A stretch of 32,954 nt of DNA from contig DATGDH010000054.1 in NCBI GenBank assembly GCA_035310985.1, positions 1 to 32,954 on the forward strand, in the 5' to 3' direction. The stretch is from DAHVFK01 sp035310985. GTDB taxonomy: Bacteria > Pseudomonadota > Gammaproteobacteria > Burkholderiales > SG8-39. The position numbers were made by a program, and so were the translations under genes. The notes under the pieces were generated by a model, which worked only from the letters and a program-made list of their open reading frames with translations, was not told the DNA's origin and made no database searches. Of this stretch, positions 1 to 7,546 are shown piece after piece (position 1 is the first letter of the stretch; each line of letters starts with the position of its first letter).

Positions 1-1
1 G

Positions 2-1087
2 CAGACGCCGGCCAAGATCTACTACAAGTACGAGGGCGTCTCGCCCGCCGGCAGCCACAAGCCGAACACCGCCGTGGCGCAGGCGTTCTACAACAAGCAG
101 GCCGGGGTCAAGAAGATCACCACCGAGACCGGCGCCGGCCAGTGGGGCTCGTCGCTCGCCTTCGCGGGTGCGCTGTTCGGCATCGAAGTGAGGGTGTACA
201 TGGTCCGGGTCTCCTATAACCAGAAGCCGTATCGTCGCGCCCTCATGGAGACCTACGGCGCGAAATGCATCGCTTCGCCGTCAAACGAGACGCAGTCGGG
301 CCGGGCGATCCTCGCGCAGCGTGCGGACCATCCCGGCAGCCTCGGCATCGCGATCTCCGAGGCGGTGGAAGTCGCCGCCACGCACGACGACACCAAGTAC
401 GCGCTCGGCTCGGTGCTGAACCACGTGCTCACGCACCAGACGGTCATCGGCCAGGAGGCGATGGCGCAGCTCGAGATGGCGGGCGACTATCCGGACGTGG
501 TGGTCGGGTGCACCGGCGGGGGCTCCAACTTCGCCGGCATCGCGTTCCCGTTCCTCGGCGTGCAGTTGCGCGGAGGAAAGAAAGTGCGTGCGGTTGCGGT
601 CGAGCCGGCGGCCTGCCCGAGCCTGACGCGCGGAAGATACGCCTACGACTTCGGCGACACGGGGCATCTCACGCCGCTCGTCAAGATGCACACGCTCGGC
701 TCGACCTTCACCCCGCCCGCGTTCCACGCCGGGGGCCTGCGCTACCACGGCATGGCGCCCCTCATCTCGCACTGCAAGGAGCTCGGCTTGCTGGAGGCGA
801 CTGCCTATACGCAGACGGAAGTCTTCTCGGCGGGTGTGCAATTCGCGCGCGCCGAGGGCATCCTGCCGGCGCCGGAGGCGAACCACGCGGTGAAGGGCGC
901 GATCGTCGAGGCGCTGCGCTGCAAGCTCGAAGGCAAGCCGCGCACCATCCTGTTCAACCTGTGCGGGCACGGCCACTTCGACATGCAGGCGTACATCGAC
1001 TACTTCGCCGGCAAGCTCACCGATCAAAGCTACGACGAGAAGGAACTGGCGATGGCCCTGGCGGGCCTGCCATCGGTCCCCGCGTGA
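2..1087 (+). CDS. trpB: Tryptophan synthase beta chain, TrpB2 type (5' end cut by window)
   Basis: PLP enzyme that condenses indole with serine to make tryptophan. The reading frame is open from base 2, so the N-terminus lies outside the window; the GTG at 74 is an internal Val. Visible motifs are GSHKPNTA with the PLP-binding Lys (K at 59-61), ETGAGQWG with the catalytic Glu, the glycine-rich phosphate loop GCTGGGSN (about 508-531) and the C-terminal NLCGHGHFD. About 360 residues are visible. The AGSHKPNTA context and the long C-terminal part match the TrpB2 branch, which often works without TrpA, rather than TrpB1. No trpA is visible. Convergent with hyuB, with 4 bp between the two stops. 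Probably unrelated to the catabolic cluster. Confidence 0.9.
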   Translation, partial: QTPAKIYYKYEGVSPAGSHKPNTAVAQAFYNKQAGVKKITTETGAGQWGSSLAFAGALFGIEVRVYMVRVSYNQKPYRRALMETYGAKCIASPSNETQSGRAILAQRADHPGSLGIAISEAVEVAATHDDTKYALGSVLNHVLTHQTVIGQEAMAQLEMAGDYPDVVVGCTGGGSNFAGIAFPFLGVQLRGGKKVRAVAVEPAACPSLTRGRYAYDFGDTGHLTPLVKMHTLGSTFTPPAFHAGGLRYHGMAPLISHCKELGLLEATAYTQTEVFSAGVQFARAEGILPAPEANHAVKGAIVEALRCKLEGKPRTILFNLCGHGHFDMQAYIDYFAGKLTDQSYDEKELAMALAGLPSVPA

Positions 1088-1091
1088 TCGA

Positions 1092-2768
1092 TCACGACGC
1101 GGCTTCCTTCTCCCGCACCGAGTCGTAGTCGCGCCTGGCCCCCTGCGGCGTGACCTTGCCTTCGCGGATGTCCCGCGCGAGTGCAGCGGAGTCGCGCTCG
1201 CGCGGCTCGCCGTAGCCGCCGCCGCCCGCGGCGTCCATCACCACGGTGTCGCCGGGCTTGAGCGCCGTCAGCCCGTACGGATTGCCCGGCTTGCCGTTGA
1301 CGAGGAAGCGCGCGAGCGCTCCCGGCTTGCCGCCGAACAGGCCTTCCGGCGGCAGGCGGAAACGCCCCGACTGGATCGCGAGCATCACCGGGGGCTGGGG
1401 CGCATACGCGTCGTCCGGGACGCGGAACACTTCGCGCCGCCCGAGCGCGCCGCGCTGCTTGCCCGCGCCGCCCGAATCGGGCAGCAGCTCGCGGCGCTCC
1501 ACGATGAGCGGCGCGTCGCTCTCCAGAATTTCCACCGGCGTGTTGGCGCCGTTCGCCGGGAAGATGAAGCAGCCTTCGCCGTCGCGCGCGGCGCTCGCGC
1601 CGAGGCCGCCGCCCCGGATGAGCACCGAGTGGAAGGGCCGGCGGTCGCCGCGCCTGCCGTAGAACATCTGCATCGTCGCCGGAGCCCCGCCGCCCGCCGC
1701 GACGACGCGCCCCGGCAGCGCCTGCGCGAGCGCGCGGTAGATCACCTCGGTGACGAAGTGGCCGATCTGCATGCGCGCCGCCACCGCCGCGGGAAAGCGG
1801 CAGTTGACCACCGTGCCCTCGGGCGCGACGAGACGGATCGGCGCGGCGATGCCGTGGTTGTTCGGGATCTCGGGATCGAAGATGCTCTTCACCGCCATGT
1901 GCACGTAGGCGTAGGTGAAGTTGTAGACGACGTTGCCGCCCCAATCGACCTGCGGCGAGGCGCCGCTCAGGTCCACCGTGATGTCGCTGCCTTCGATGGT
2001 GACCGCGCAGGGAATGCGCACGTCAGGGTGGCCGTCCATCTGCTCGATCACCCCCTCGGCGCGGTACACGCCGGGGCGCGCCTTGGCGATCGCGGCGCGG
2101 ATGCTGCGCTCGCTGCGCCCGATGATCTCGTCGGCGAGCGCGTCGAGGTCGTCCAGGCCGTACTCCTCGAGCATGCGCACGACCTTCTCCGCGCAGACGT
2201 GATTGGCGGCGATCTGCGAGCGGATGTCGCCGTTCACCTGCTCGGGCGTGCGCACGTTGGCGAGGATCATGGCGAGCACGCCCTGGTTGAGCGCGCCCGC
2301 GTCGTACAGCTTGACCAGCGGTATGAACAGGCCTTCCTCGAATACCTCGCGGTTGTCGGAGGCGACCCGGCCCCCGACGTCCGAGTGATGCAGGATGCAG
2401 GCGGTGAACGCGGCGAGCCGCCCGCGGTGGAAAATCGGGCTCAGCACGCAGACGTCGTTCAGGTGCCCGGCGAGCGCCCAGGGATCGTTGGTGATGTACA
2501 CGTCGCCCGGCCGAAAGGCGCCCAGCCCGAGTCCCTCGACCAGCTTGCGGATGCCGAGCGCCATGGCTCCGGACTGCCCGGGCGTCGCGAGCGTGCCCTG
2601 CGCGAGCTCGCGCCCGCGCGAGTCGGTGAACATGCAGGTGTAGTCGTGCGCATCGCGCAGCAGGCTCGAGAACGCGGTACGCGCGACCGCCGCGTCCGAC
2701 TCGTCCACGATCGACACCAGGCGCCGCCACAGGATTTCGAGCGTGATGGGGTCAAAGCCCTGCTTCAT
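1092..2768 (-). CDS. hyuB: Hydantoinase B / oxoprolinase-type subunit
   Basis: 558 residues, a normal length for the HyuB/acetone carboxylase alpha family. With HyuA this family carries out ATP-dependent ring opening (N-methylhydantoin, 5-oxoproline) or carboxylation (acetone, acetophenone). Visible family features are the start MKQGFDPITLEILWRRL, the segment YITNDPWALAGHLNDVCVL, HHSDVGGR with likely metal-binding residues, and the Gly-rich MDAAGGGGYGEP near the C-terminus. The ATG at 2768 has a good Shine-Dalgarno (AAGGAG on the minus strand) inside the end of hyuA, and the two genes overlap by 17 bp. The substrate cannot be assigned from the sequence. The gene diverges from an acyl-CoA catabolic operon, so an acyl or keto substrate, possibly a carboxylation, is as likely as a hydantoin. 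Confidence 0.9.
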   Translation of the reverse strand: MKQGFDPITLEILWRRLVSIVDESDAAVARTAFSSLLRDAHDYTCMFTDSRGRELAQGTLATPGQSGAMALGIRKLVEGLGLGAFRPGDVYITNDPWALAGHLNDVCVLSPIFHRGRLAAFTACILHHSDVGGRVASDNREVFEEGLFIPLVKLYDAGALNQGVLAMILANVRTPEQVNGDIRSQIAANHVCAEKVVRMLEEYGLDDLDALADEIIGRSERSIRAAIAKARPGVYRAEGVIEQMDGHPDVRIPCAVTIEGSDITVDLSGASPQVDWGGNVVYNFTYAYVHMAVKSIFDPEIPNNHGIAAPIRLVAPEGTVVNCRFPAAVAARMQIGHFVTEVIYRALAQALPGRVVAAGGGAPATMQMFYGRRGDRRPFHSVLIRGGGLGASAARDGEGCFIFPANGANTPVEILESDAPLIVERRELLPDSGGAGKQRGALGRREVFRVPDDAYAPQPPVMLAIQSGRFRLPPEGLFGGKPGALARFLVNGKPGNPYGLTALKPGDTVVMDAAGGGGYGEPRERDSAALARDIREGKVTPQGARRDYDSVREKEAAS

Positions 2769-4848
2769 GAGCTTGCTCCTTCGGCAGGCCGATCCACAGA
2801 AAGCCGAACTCGTCCACGCGCGCCTCGCCGCCGTCGCCCACGATTACGGTGGACTCGCGCTCCTCGACGATCGCCGGTCCAGCGATCGCGGCATCCGGCG
2901 GCAGCCGGTAGCGATCGTACACGTCGTAGGCGATGAAGTCCCTCGCTTGCGGGCAATAGGCCTTGCGCGTGCCCTTGAGCGCGTCGCCGGACCGTCCCTT
3001 CAGCGCGAGCCGGGGCAGCTGGAGCAGCTTGACCGGCAGGCTGGCGCGTACGCAGAAGTTGACGAACTCGACCGGCGATTCGGGATACGTGCGGCCATAG
3101 AGCCGCTCGTAGGTCTCGTCGAAGCGGCGGCGCAGCTGCGCGGCATCGAGCCGCGCGAAATCGCCCGGGGGCAGGGCGAGGCTGGTCTCCGAGCCTTGCC
3201 CGATGAAGCGCGCCTCGACCGAGCGGGAAAACGCGATCGGCCCCTCGGCGCCCGCCTTGCGCAGCGTGCGCTCGCCCTCGGCCTCGAGCTCCCGGAACAG
3301 CGCCTCCAGTTTGCCGAAATCGGCGCTCGCGAACGGCACCTTGTGGCTGCGCACCAGGTCGAAGGCGCGCGGCGCCGTGAAGAATCCCAGCGCCGATCCG
3401 ACGCCGGCGTTCGGCGGCACGACCAGGCGCGGGGCGCCGAGCTTGCGCGCCAGGCCGTAGGCGTGCACCGGACCGGCGCCGCCGAACGCCGCCACGGTGA
3501 CCAGCTGCGGGTTGCCGCCGTGCTCCGCGATGTGCGTCTTGGCGGCCGCCGCCATGGTCTCGTTGATGAGATCGTGGATTCCCCACACCGCGTCGAGGAA
3601 CGTCACGCCGAGCGGGCGCGCGACGCGCTCCTCGACGCCGCGGCGCGCGGCCTGCGCGTCGAGCCGCATGCCGCCGCCGAGGAAGTAGTCCGGGTCCAGG
3701 TAGCCGAGTAGCAGGTCGGCGTCCGTGACGGTGGGCTCCACGCCGCCGCGGCCGTAGCAGATCGGGCCGGGCTCGGCGCCTGCGCTCTCGGGGCCGACCT
3801 GGAGCGTGCCCAGACGGCTCACGCGCGCGATGCTGCCGCCGCCGGCCCCGATCTCCATCAGGTCGACGACCGGCACCTGGATGGTCAGCCCGCTTCCTTT
3901 CTGGAAGCGCTGCACGCGGCCGACCTCGAAGGTCGGCACGACGCCCGCTACGCCGTGCTGGATGAGGCAGGACTTCGCCGTGGTGCCGCCCATGTCGAAG
4001 CAGAACATGTCGGGACAGTCGAACAGGCGGCTGTAGTACTGCCCCGCGATCACCGCGGCGGTCGGGCCGGACTCGATGATGCGCACCGGGAACTCGGCGG
4101 CCGTCTCCGCGGAGGTCACCCCGCCGGAGGACAGCATGATGAACAGGCGCCCGCCGAAACCGAGCGCGGCGAGGCGCTCGCGCAGCCGGCGCAGGTAGCT
4201 CTCGGTGAGCGGCTTGACGTAGGCGTTGGTGGCCGTCGTGCTGGTGCGCTCGTATTCGCGTATCTGCGGCAGCACCTCATAGGAGATCGACAGCGGGACC
4301 CCGGGCAGCTCCTCGCTCAGCAGCTTCTTCAGCGCGAGCTCGTGCGCGGGATTCTCGAACGAATTGAGCAGGCACACCGCGACCGACTCCACGCCGAGCG
4401 CCTTGAGCTCGCGCACCGCGCCGCGCGCCTGCGCCACGTCGAGCGGCTCGAGCACGCTGCCGTCGGCGCGCAGACGTTCGTGTACTTCCAGGCGGCGCTC
4501 GCGCGGCACGAGCGGCTCGGGCATCTGCGCGAAGGCGTCGTAGGCGGCGTAGCGGATCTCGCGCCCGAGCTCGAGCACGTCGCGGAAGCCGCGCGTGGTG
4601 AGCAGGCCGGTGCGCGCGCCCTTGCGCTCGATGATGGCGTTGATGACGAGCGTGGTGCCGTGGATCAGCTCCTCGAGCGCCTCGATGCAGCCGGGCTCCT
4701 CGCGGGCCAGCGCGCGCATGCCTTGCTCGATGGCGTCCGAGGGGTTGCGCGGCGTGGTGAGGCACTTGTAGGTGCGACTCCGCCCCGTGGCGTCGTCCAG
4801 CAGCACGAAATCGGTAAAGGTGCCGCCGACGTCGATTCCGATGCGCAT
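2752..4848 (-). CDS. hyuA: Hydantoinase A / oxoprolinase-type ATP-binding subunit
   Basis: 698 residues, full length for HyuA. The N-terminus MRIGIDVGGTFTDFVLLDD is the ASKHA-type phosphate-binding loop. GTTLVINAIIERKGA, ATNAYVKPLTESYLRRL, LSSGGVTSAETA, ESGPTAAVIAGQYY and CFDMGGTTAKS follow in family order. The subunit is expected to bind ATP and activate the substrate or carbonate for HyuB. The ATG at 4848 is preceded by AGAAGG at 9 nt spacing, and the same Shine-Dalgarno is present again one 14-bp repeat further upstream. It is transcribed divergently from the acyl-CoA operon across a 56-bp region holding a palindromic operator, so the two arms are probably co-regulated. The reaction (hydrolase or carboxylase) cannot be decided from the sequence. 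Confidence 0.92.
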   Translation of the reverse strand: MRIGIDVGGTFTDFVLLDDATGRSRTYKCLTTPRNPSDAIEQGMRALAREEPGCIEALEELIHGTTLVINAIIERKGARTGLLTTRGFRDVLELGREIRYAAYDAFAQMPEPLVPRERRLEVHERLRADGSVLEPLDVAQARGAVRELKALGVESVAVCLLNSFENPAHELALKKLLSEELPGVPLSISYEVLPQIREYERTSTTATNAYVKPLTESYLRRLRERLAALGFGGRLFIMLSSGGVTSAETAAEFPVRIIESGPTAAVIAGQYYSRLFDCPDMFCFDMGGTTAKSCLIQHGVAGVVPTFEVGRVQRFQKGSGLTIQVPVVDLMEIGAGGGSIARVSRLGTLQVGPESAGAEPGPICYGRGGVEPTVTDADLLLGYLDPDYFLGGGMRLDAQAARRGVEERVARPLGVTFLDAVWGIHDLINETMAAAAKTHIAEHGGNPQLVTVAAFGGAGPVHAYGLARKLGAPRLVVPPNAGVGSALGFFTAPRAFDLVRSHKVPFASADFGKLEALFRELEAEGERTLRKAGAEGPIAFSRSVEARFIGQGSETSLALPPGDFARLDAAQLRRRFDETYERLYGRTYPESPVEFVNFCVRASLPVKLLQLPRLALKGRSGDALKGTRKAYCPQARDFIAYDVYDRYRLPPDAAIAGPAIVEERESTVIVGDGGEARVDEFGFLWIGLPKEQAHEAGL

Positions 4849-4849
4849 C

Positions 4850-4877
4850 GGGTCTTGCCTTCTGGGTCTTGCCTTCT
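4850..4877. repeat. Perfect 14-bp tandem repeat in the hyuA leader
   Basis: Two head-to-tail copies of GGGTCTTGCCTTCT (4850-4863 and 4864-4877). On the minus strand each copy carries AGAAGG, so the hyuA leader has two potential ribosome binding sites, 9 nt and 23 nt from the ATG at 4848. The duplication also sets the distance between the operator at 4881-4902 and the hyuA start. Confidence 0.85.
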
Positions 4878-4895
4878 GACGGTATACCGTATACT
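4867..4895 (+). promoter_or_regulatory. Possible promoter of the acyl-CoA operon
   Basis: TATACT at 4890-4895 is a good -10 hexamer for the plus strand. The -35 is weak: TCTTGC at 4867-4872 with a 17-bp spacer, or TTGCCT at 4869-4874 with a 15-bp spacer. The -10 lies inside the palindromic operator, so a bound regulator would block it. Transcription from here would begin near 4902, giving almost no leader for the ATG at 4905 and about 48 nt for the in-frame ATG at 4950. Assigned by eye only. Confidence 0.35.
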
Positions 4896-4902
4896 GTACA
4901 CG
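4881..4902. promoter_or_regulatory. Palindromic operator, probable GntR/FCD binding site
   Basis: The stretch holds three palindromes in a row: GGTATACC (4881-4888), GTATAC (4889-4894) and TGTACA (4895-4900). Two larger symmetric elements overlap: GTATAC-C-GTATAC (4882-4894) and CGTATACTGTACACG (4888-4902, one mismatched pair). GTATAC/GTNNNAC-type half-sites are typical of GntR-family FCD regulators, and such a regulator is the second gene of the operon. The site lies between divergent hyuA and the fusion gene and overlaps the likely -10. Control of both arms is inferred. Confidence 0.6.
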
Positions 4903-4904
4903 TT

Positions 4905-6878
4905 ATGGCAGCGGCGCGTAACCCCCTGCTCGAGACCCCGGCGCGGGCCATGCCGGCGCGCATCGCGCTGATCGGCGCGGGCACCATCGGCCCCGACATC
5001 GGCTACTACCTGAAAAGCGCGCTGCCCGGCCTCGAGCTCGTGCTGGTGGACGTCTCGCAGGCGGCCCTCGACCGGGCCGCGGCGCGCTTCGCCGAATACG
5101 CAAAAAAGGCCGTGGCGCGGGGCAAGATGAGCGAGGCCCAGGCCACGGGGGTGACCCGGGGCTTGCAGTTCACGACCGACTACGCGGCGATCCGCGGCGC
5201 CGACTGGGTGCTCGAGGCGGCCACCGAGGATCTGGCGCTCAAGCGGCGCATCTTCGCCCAGGTCGAGGAGCTCGTCGCGCCCGAGGCCCTGATCACCTCC
5301 AACACGAGCTCGCTGCCTGCGGCGCGCATCTTCCCGGGGCTGAAGCGCAAGCAGCGCGCCACGGTGACGCATTTCTTCGCGCCGGCCTGGCGCAATCCGG
5401 TCGTCGAAGTGGTGCGCGCGCGCGACGCCGACCCGCAGACCGTGCAATGGCTGCGCTGGTTCTTCTGCATGACCGGCAAGGTGCCGATCGTCACGGAGGA
5501 CGTCGAGTGCTTCATGCTCGATCGCGTCTTCGACAACTGGTGCAACGAGGCCGCGCTTTGCCTCGGGCGCGCGAGCGCCGCGCAGATCGACGGCGTCGCC
5601 GGGGAGTTCGTGCACGCCGGGCCGTTCTTCGTGCTCAACCTGGCGAACGGCAACCCGATCATCGCGGAAACCAATTCGCTGCAGGCCGAGGCCGAGGGCG
5701 AGCACTACCGGCCGGCGCCGATCTTCCGCTCGGTCGCGACCTGGGCCACTGCTCCGCTCGGAAAGCGCGCCGAGGTCCCGCCCGAGGCGGCCGGCGCGGT
5801 GCGCGATCGCCTGCTCGGAGTGCTGTTCTCGCAGACCGTGGACATCCTGGACCGCGACATCGGCCAAGCGGCCGATCTCGACCTCGGCTGCCGCCTGGCG
5901 CTCGGCTTCCGCCAGGGGCCGCTCGAGCTGATGCATGCGCTCGGCGAGGCCGAGGTGCAGCGCCTCCTGCAGCGTTTCGCCGCGGAGCGGCCGGGCATGC
6001 CGATGCCGGGGCGCGCGCTCGCCGACTACCAGCGCTACGAGCGCAACGTGCTGGTGGACGATCTGGACGGGGTCAAGGTCGTCACGCTGCGCCGGCCGGA
6101 AGCGCTCAACGCGCTGCATGACGGGCTGAACGACGAGATCCTCGCGGTGATCCGGCGCTACGAGTCCGACCCGTCGGTGCAGGGCTTCGTGCTGATCGGC
6201 TACGGTCCGCGCGCGTTCTGCGCCGGCGCCGACATCGGGCGCTTTCCGTCGATGCTCGGCGACGCGGCGGCCGCAGGCCAGTACGCGCGCGACTGCTCGC
6301 GCCTGCTGCGCCACCTCGATACGATGGACAAGCCGGTCGTCGCGGCGCTGAACGGCATGGCCCTCGGCGGCGGGCTGGAGCTGGCGATGCGCTGCCATGC
6401 GATCGTCGCGCAACGCGACGCCTGGCTGCAGTTCCCCGAGGTGACGCTCGGCATCGCGCCTGGCATCGGTGCGATGGTGGTGCCGTACCGCCGCTGGCCG
6501 CAGGCCGCGACGCTGTTTCACGGCATGCTGCGCGAGGCGGAGCGCCTCGGCGCGGCGCGTGCGCACGAGGCCGGGATCGTCGCCGAGCTCGCCGACGACT
6601 ACGCGTCGCTCGTGCGCAAGGCGGTCGAGCGCGTGCACGCGCTCGCCGGCGGGCGTCGCGGCGCGCTCGACGGCGCGGTGAGCGTGGCGCCATTCCCGCC
6701 GGCGAAGGGCAAGTACAGCGGCGAAGTGACGGGCATCATCGAGCAGGCCGTGCAGGCGGCCGCCGCGGCGCCGACGCTCGCCGAGGCGCTCGAGATCGGC
6801 TACCAGGCATTCGGCAGGAGCGCGTGCACGGCCGCGGCCCGCAAGGGCATCTCGGCCTTCCTCGAGGGCGCGGCATGA
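4905..6878 (+). CDS. 3-hydroxyacyl-CoA dehydrogenase / enoyl-CoA hydratase fusion
   Basis: 657 residues, two beta-oxidation enzymes in one chain. The N-terminal half is an NAD-dependent 3-hydroxyacyl-CoA dehydrogenase: Rossmann motif IALIGAGTIGPDIGYY (G24-G29), the catalytic-His segment THFFAPAWRNPVVEVV (H156), then a helical dimerisation domain to about residue 375. The C-terminal part (about 380-657) is a crotonase: oxyanion segment RAFCAGADIG, GMALGGGLELAM with E492, and FPEVTLGIAPG with E512. These two Glu are 20 residues apart, as in rat crotonase (E144/E164), so hydratase activity looks intact. The order is the reverse of FadB. The ATG at 4905 has no clear ribosome site. ATG 4950 (MPARIALIGAG) is a real alternative because it fits the family N-terminus and the putative promoter better. 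Confidence 0.9.
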   Translation: MAAARNPLLETPARAMPARIALIGAGTIGPDIGYYLKSALPGLELVLVDVSQAALDRAAARFAEYAKKAVARGKMSEAQATGVTRGLQFTTDYAAIRGADWVLEAATEDLALKRRIFAQVEELVAPEALITSNTSSLPAARIFPGLKRKQRATVTHFFAPAWRNPVVEVVRARDADPQTVQWLRWFFCMTGKVPIVTEDVECFMLDRVFDNWCNEAALCLGRASAAQIDGVAGEFVHAGPFFVLNLANGNPIIAETNSLQAEAEGEHYRPAPIFRSVATWATAPLGKRAEVPPEAAGAVRDRLLGVLFSQTVDILDRDIGQAADLDLGCRLALGFRQGPLELMHALGEAEVQRLLQRFAAERPGMPMPGRALADYQRYERNVLVDDLDGVKVVTLRRPEALNALHDGLNDEILAVIRRYESDPSVQGFVLIGYGPRAFCAGADIGRFPSMLGDAAAAGQYARDCSRLLRHLDTMDKPVVAALNGMALGGGLELAMRCHAIVAQRDAWLQFPEVTLGIAPGIGAMVVPYRRWPQAATLFHGMLREAERLGAARAHEAGIVAELADDYASLVRKAVERVHALAGGRRGALDGAVSVAPFPPAKGKYSGEVTGIIEQAVQAAAAAPTLAEALEIGYQAFGRSACTAAARKGISAFLEGAA

Positions 6879-7546
6879 TGGCCAAGCTGCAGGTGCTGGA
6901 GCGCCCCGAGCCGCTCGGCGACCGGGTTTACGGCACGCTGCGCGAATACCTGCGCGCCGGCCGCATCGCCACCGGTCAGCCGCTGCAGGAGGCCGCCCTC
7001 GCCGCGCAGCTCGGCGTGTCGCGCACCCCGGTGCGCGAGGCGCTCGCGCGGCTCGCGAGCGAGGGCCTGGTGGTGGCCGATGGGCGCAGCTTCAAGGCCC
7101 CGGCGCTCGGCATGGGCGACGTCGAGGACATCTACCAGCTTCGCTTTCTGCTCGAGCCCGAGGCGCTGCGCCAGGTGGCGGCGAGCGAGCCGGAGCGCAA
7201 GGTGCTCGCGCCGCTGCGCGCGGCGCTCGCCGACATGGCCGTCGCCCACGAGGCGGGCGACGGCGCCGCGTTCATGGAGGCGAACTACCGCTATCGCGAC
7301 GCGTGGACCGCGCTCGTGCCGAACAAGCGGCTGGTGCGCGCGATCCAGCTGTACGCCGATCACGTGCGCTATCTGCGCGCCTTCACGCTCGACGAGCCCG
7401 CGGTGCGCGCGGTGGTGCTGAAGGGGCTCAAGCGCCTCTCGCTCGCCCTCGCGGCGGGCGACGGCGAAGCGGCCGCGCAGGCGATGCGCGCGCATCTCGA
7501 GACGGCAAGGACGGTTCTCATCGACAAGATCCGGCGGACCCGATGA
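6875..7546 (+). CDS. GntR-family transcriptional regulator, FCD subfamily
   Basis: 223 residues. The N-terminal winged helix (about 14-75) contains LAAQLGVSRTPVREALARLASEGLV, the classic GntR recognition helix. The C-terminal all-helical FCD effector domain spans about 85-215. Of the His residues that normally ligate metal in FCD domains, only the last (MRAHLE, H207) is evident. The usual FH in the middle helix reads YR (YRYRDAW) and the usual EH helix reads VLKGLKRL, so metal-dependent effector binding is doubtful. Its ATG overlaps the fusion gene stop (ATGATGG, with a second in-frame ATG at 6878). It probably represses the divergent operons through the palindromic site at 4881-4902, with a CoA ester or free acid as inducer; this is inferred. 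Confidence 0.9.
   Translation: MMAKLQVLERPEPLGDRVYGTLREYLRAGRIATGQPLQEAALAAQLGVSRTPVREALARLASEGLVVADGRSFKAPALGMGDVEDIYQLRFLLEPEALRQVAASEPERKVLAPLRAALADMAVAHEAGDGAAFMEANYRYRDAWTALVPNKRLVRAIQLYADHVRYLRAFTLDEPAVRAVVLKGLKRLSLALAAGDGEAAAQAMRAHLETARTVLIDKIRRTR

Noticed and set aside
4665..6638. A 657-codon minus-strand frame opposite the fusion gene
   Set aside because: Low-complexity Arg/Ala/Glu-rich translation; it overlaps hyuA and the fusion gene, both with clear catalytic motifs.
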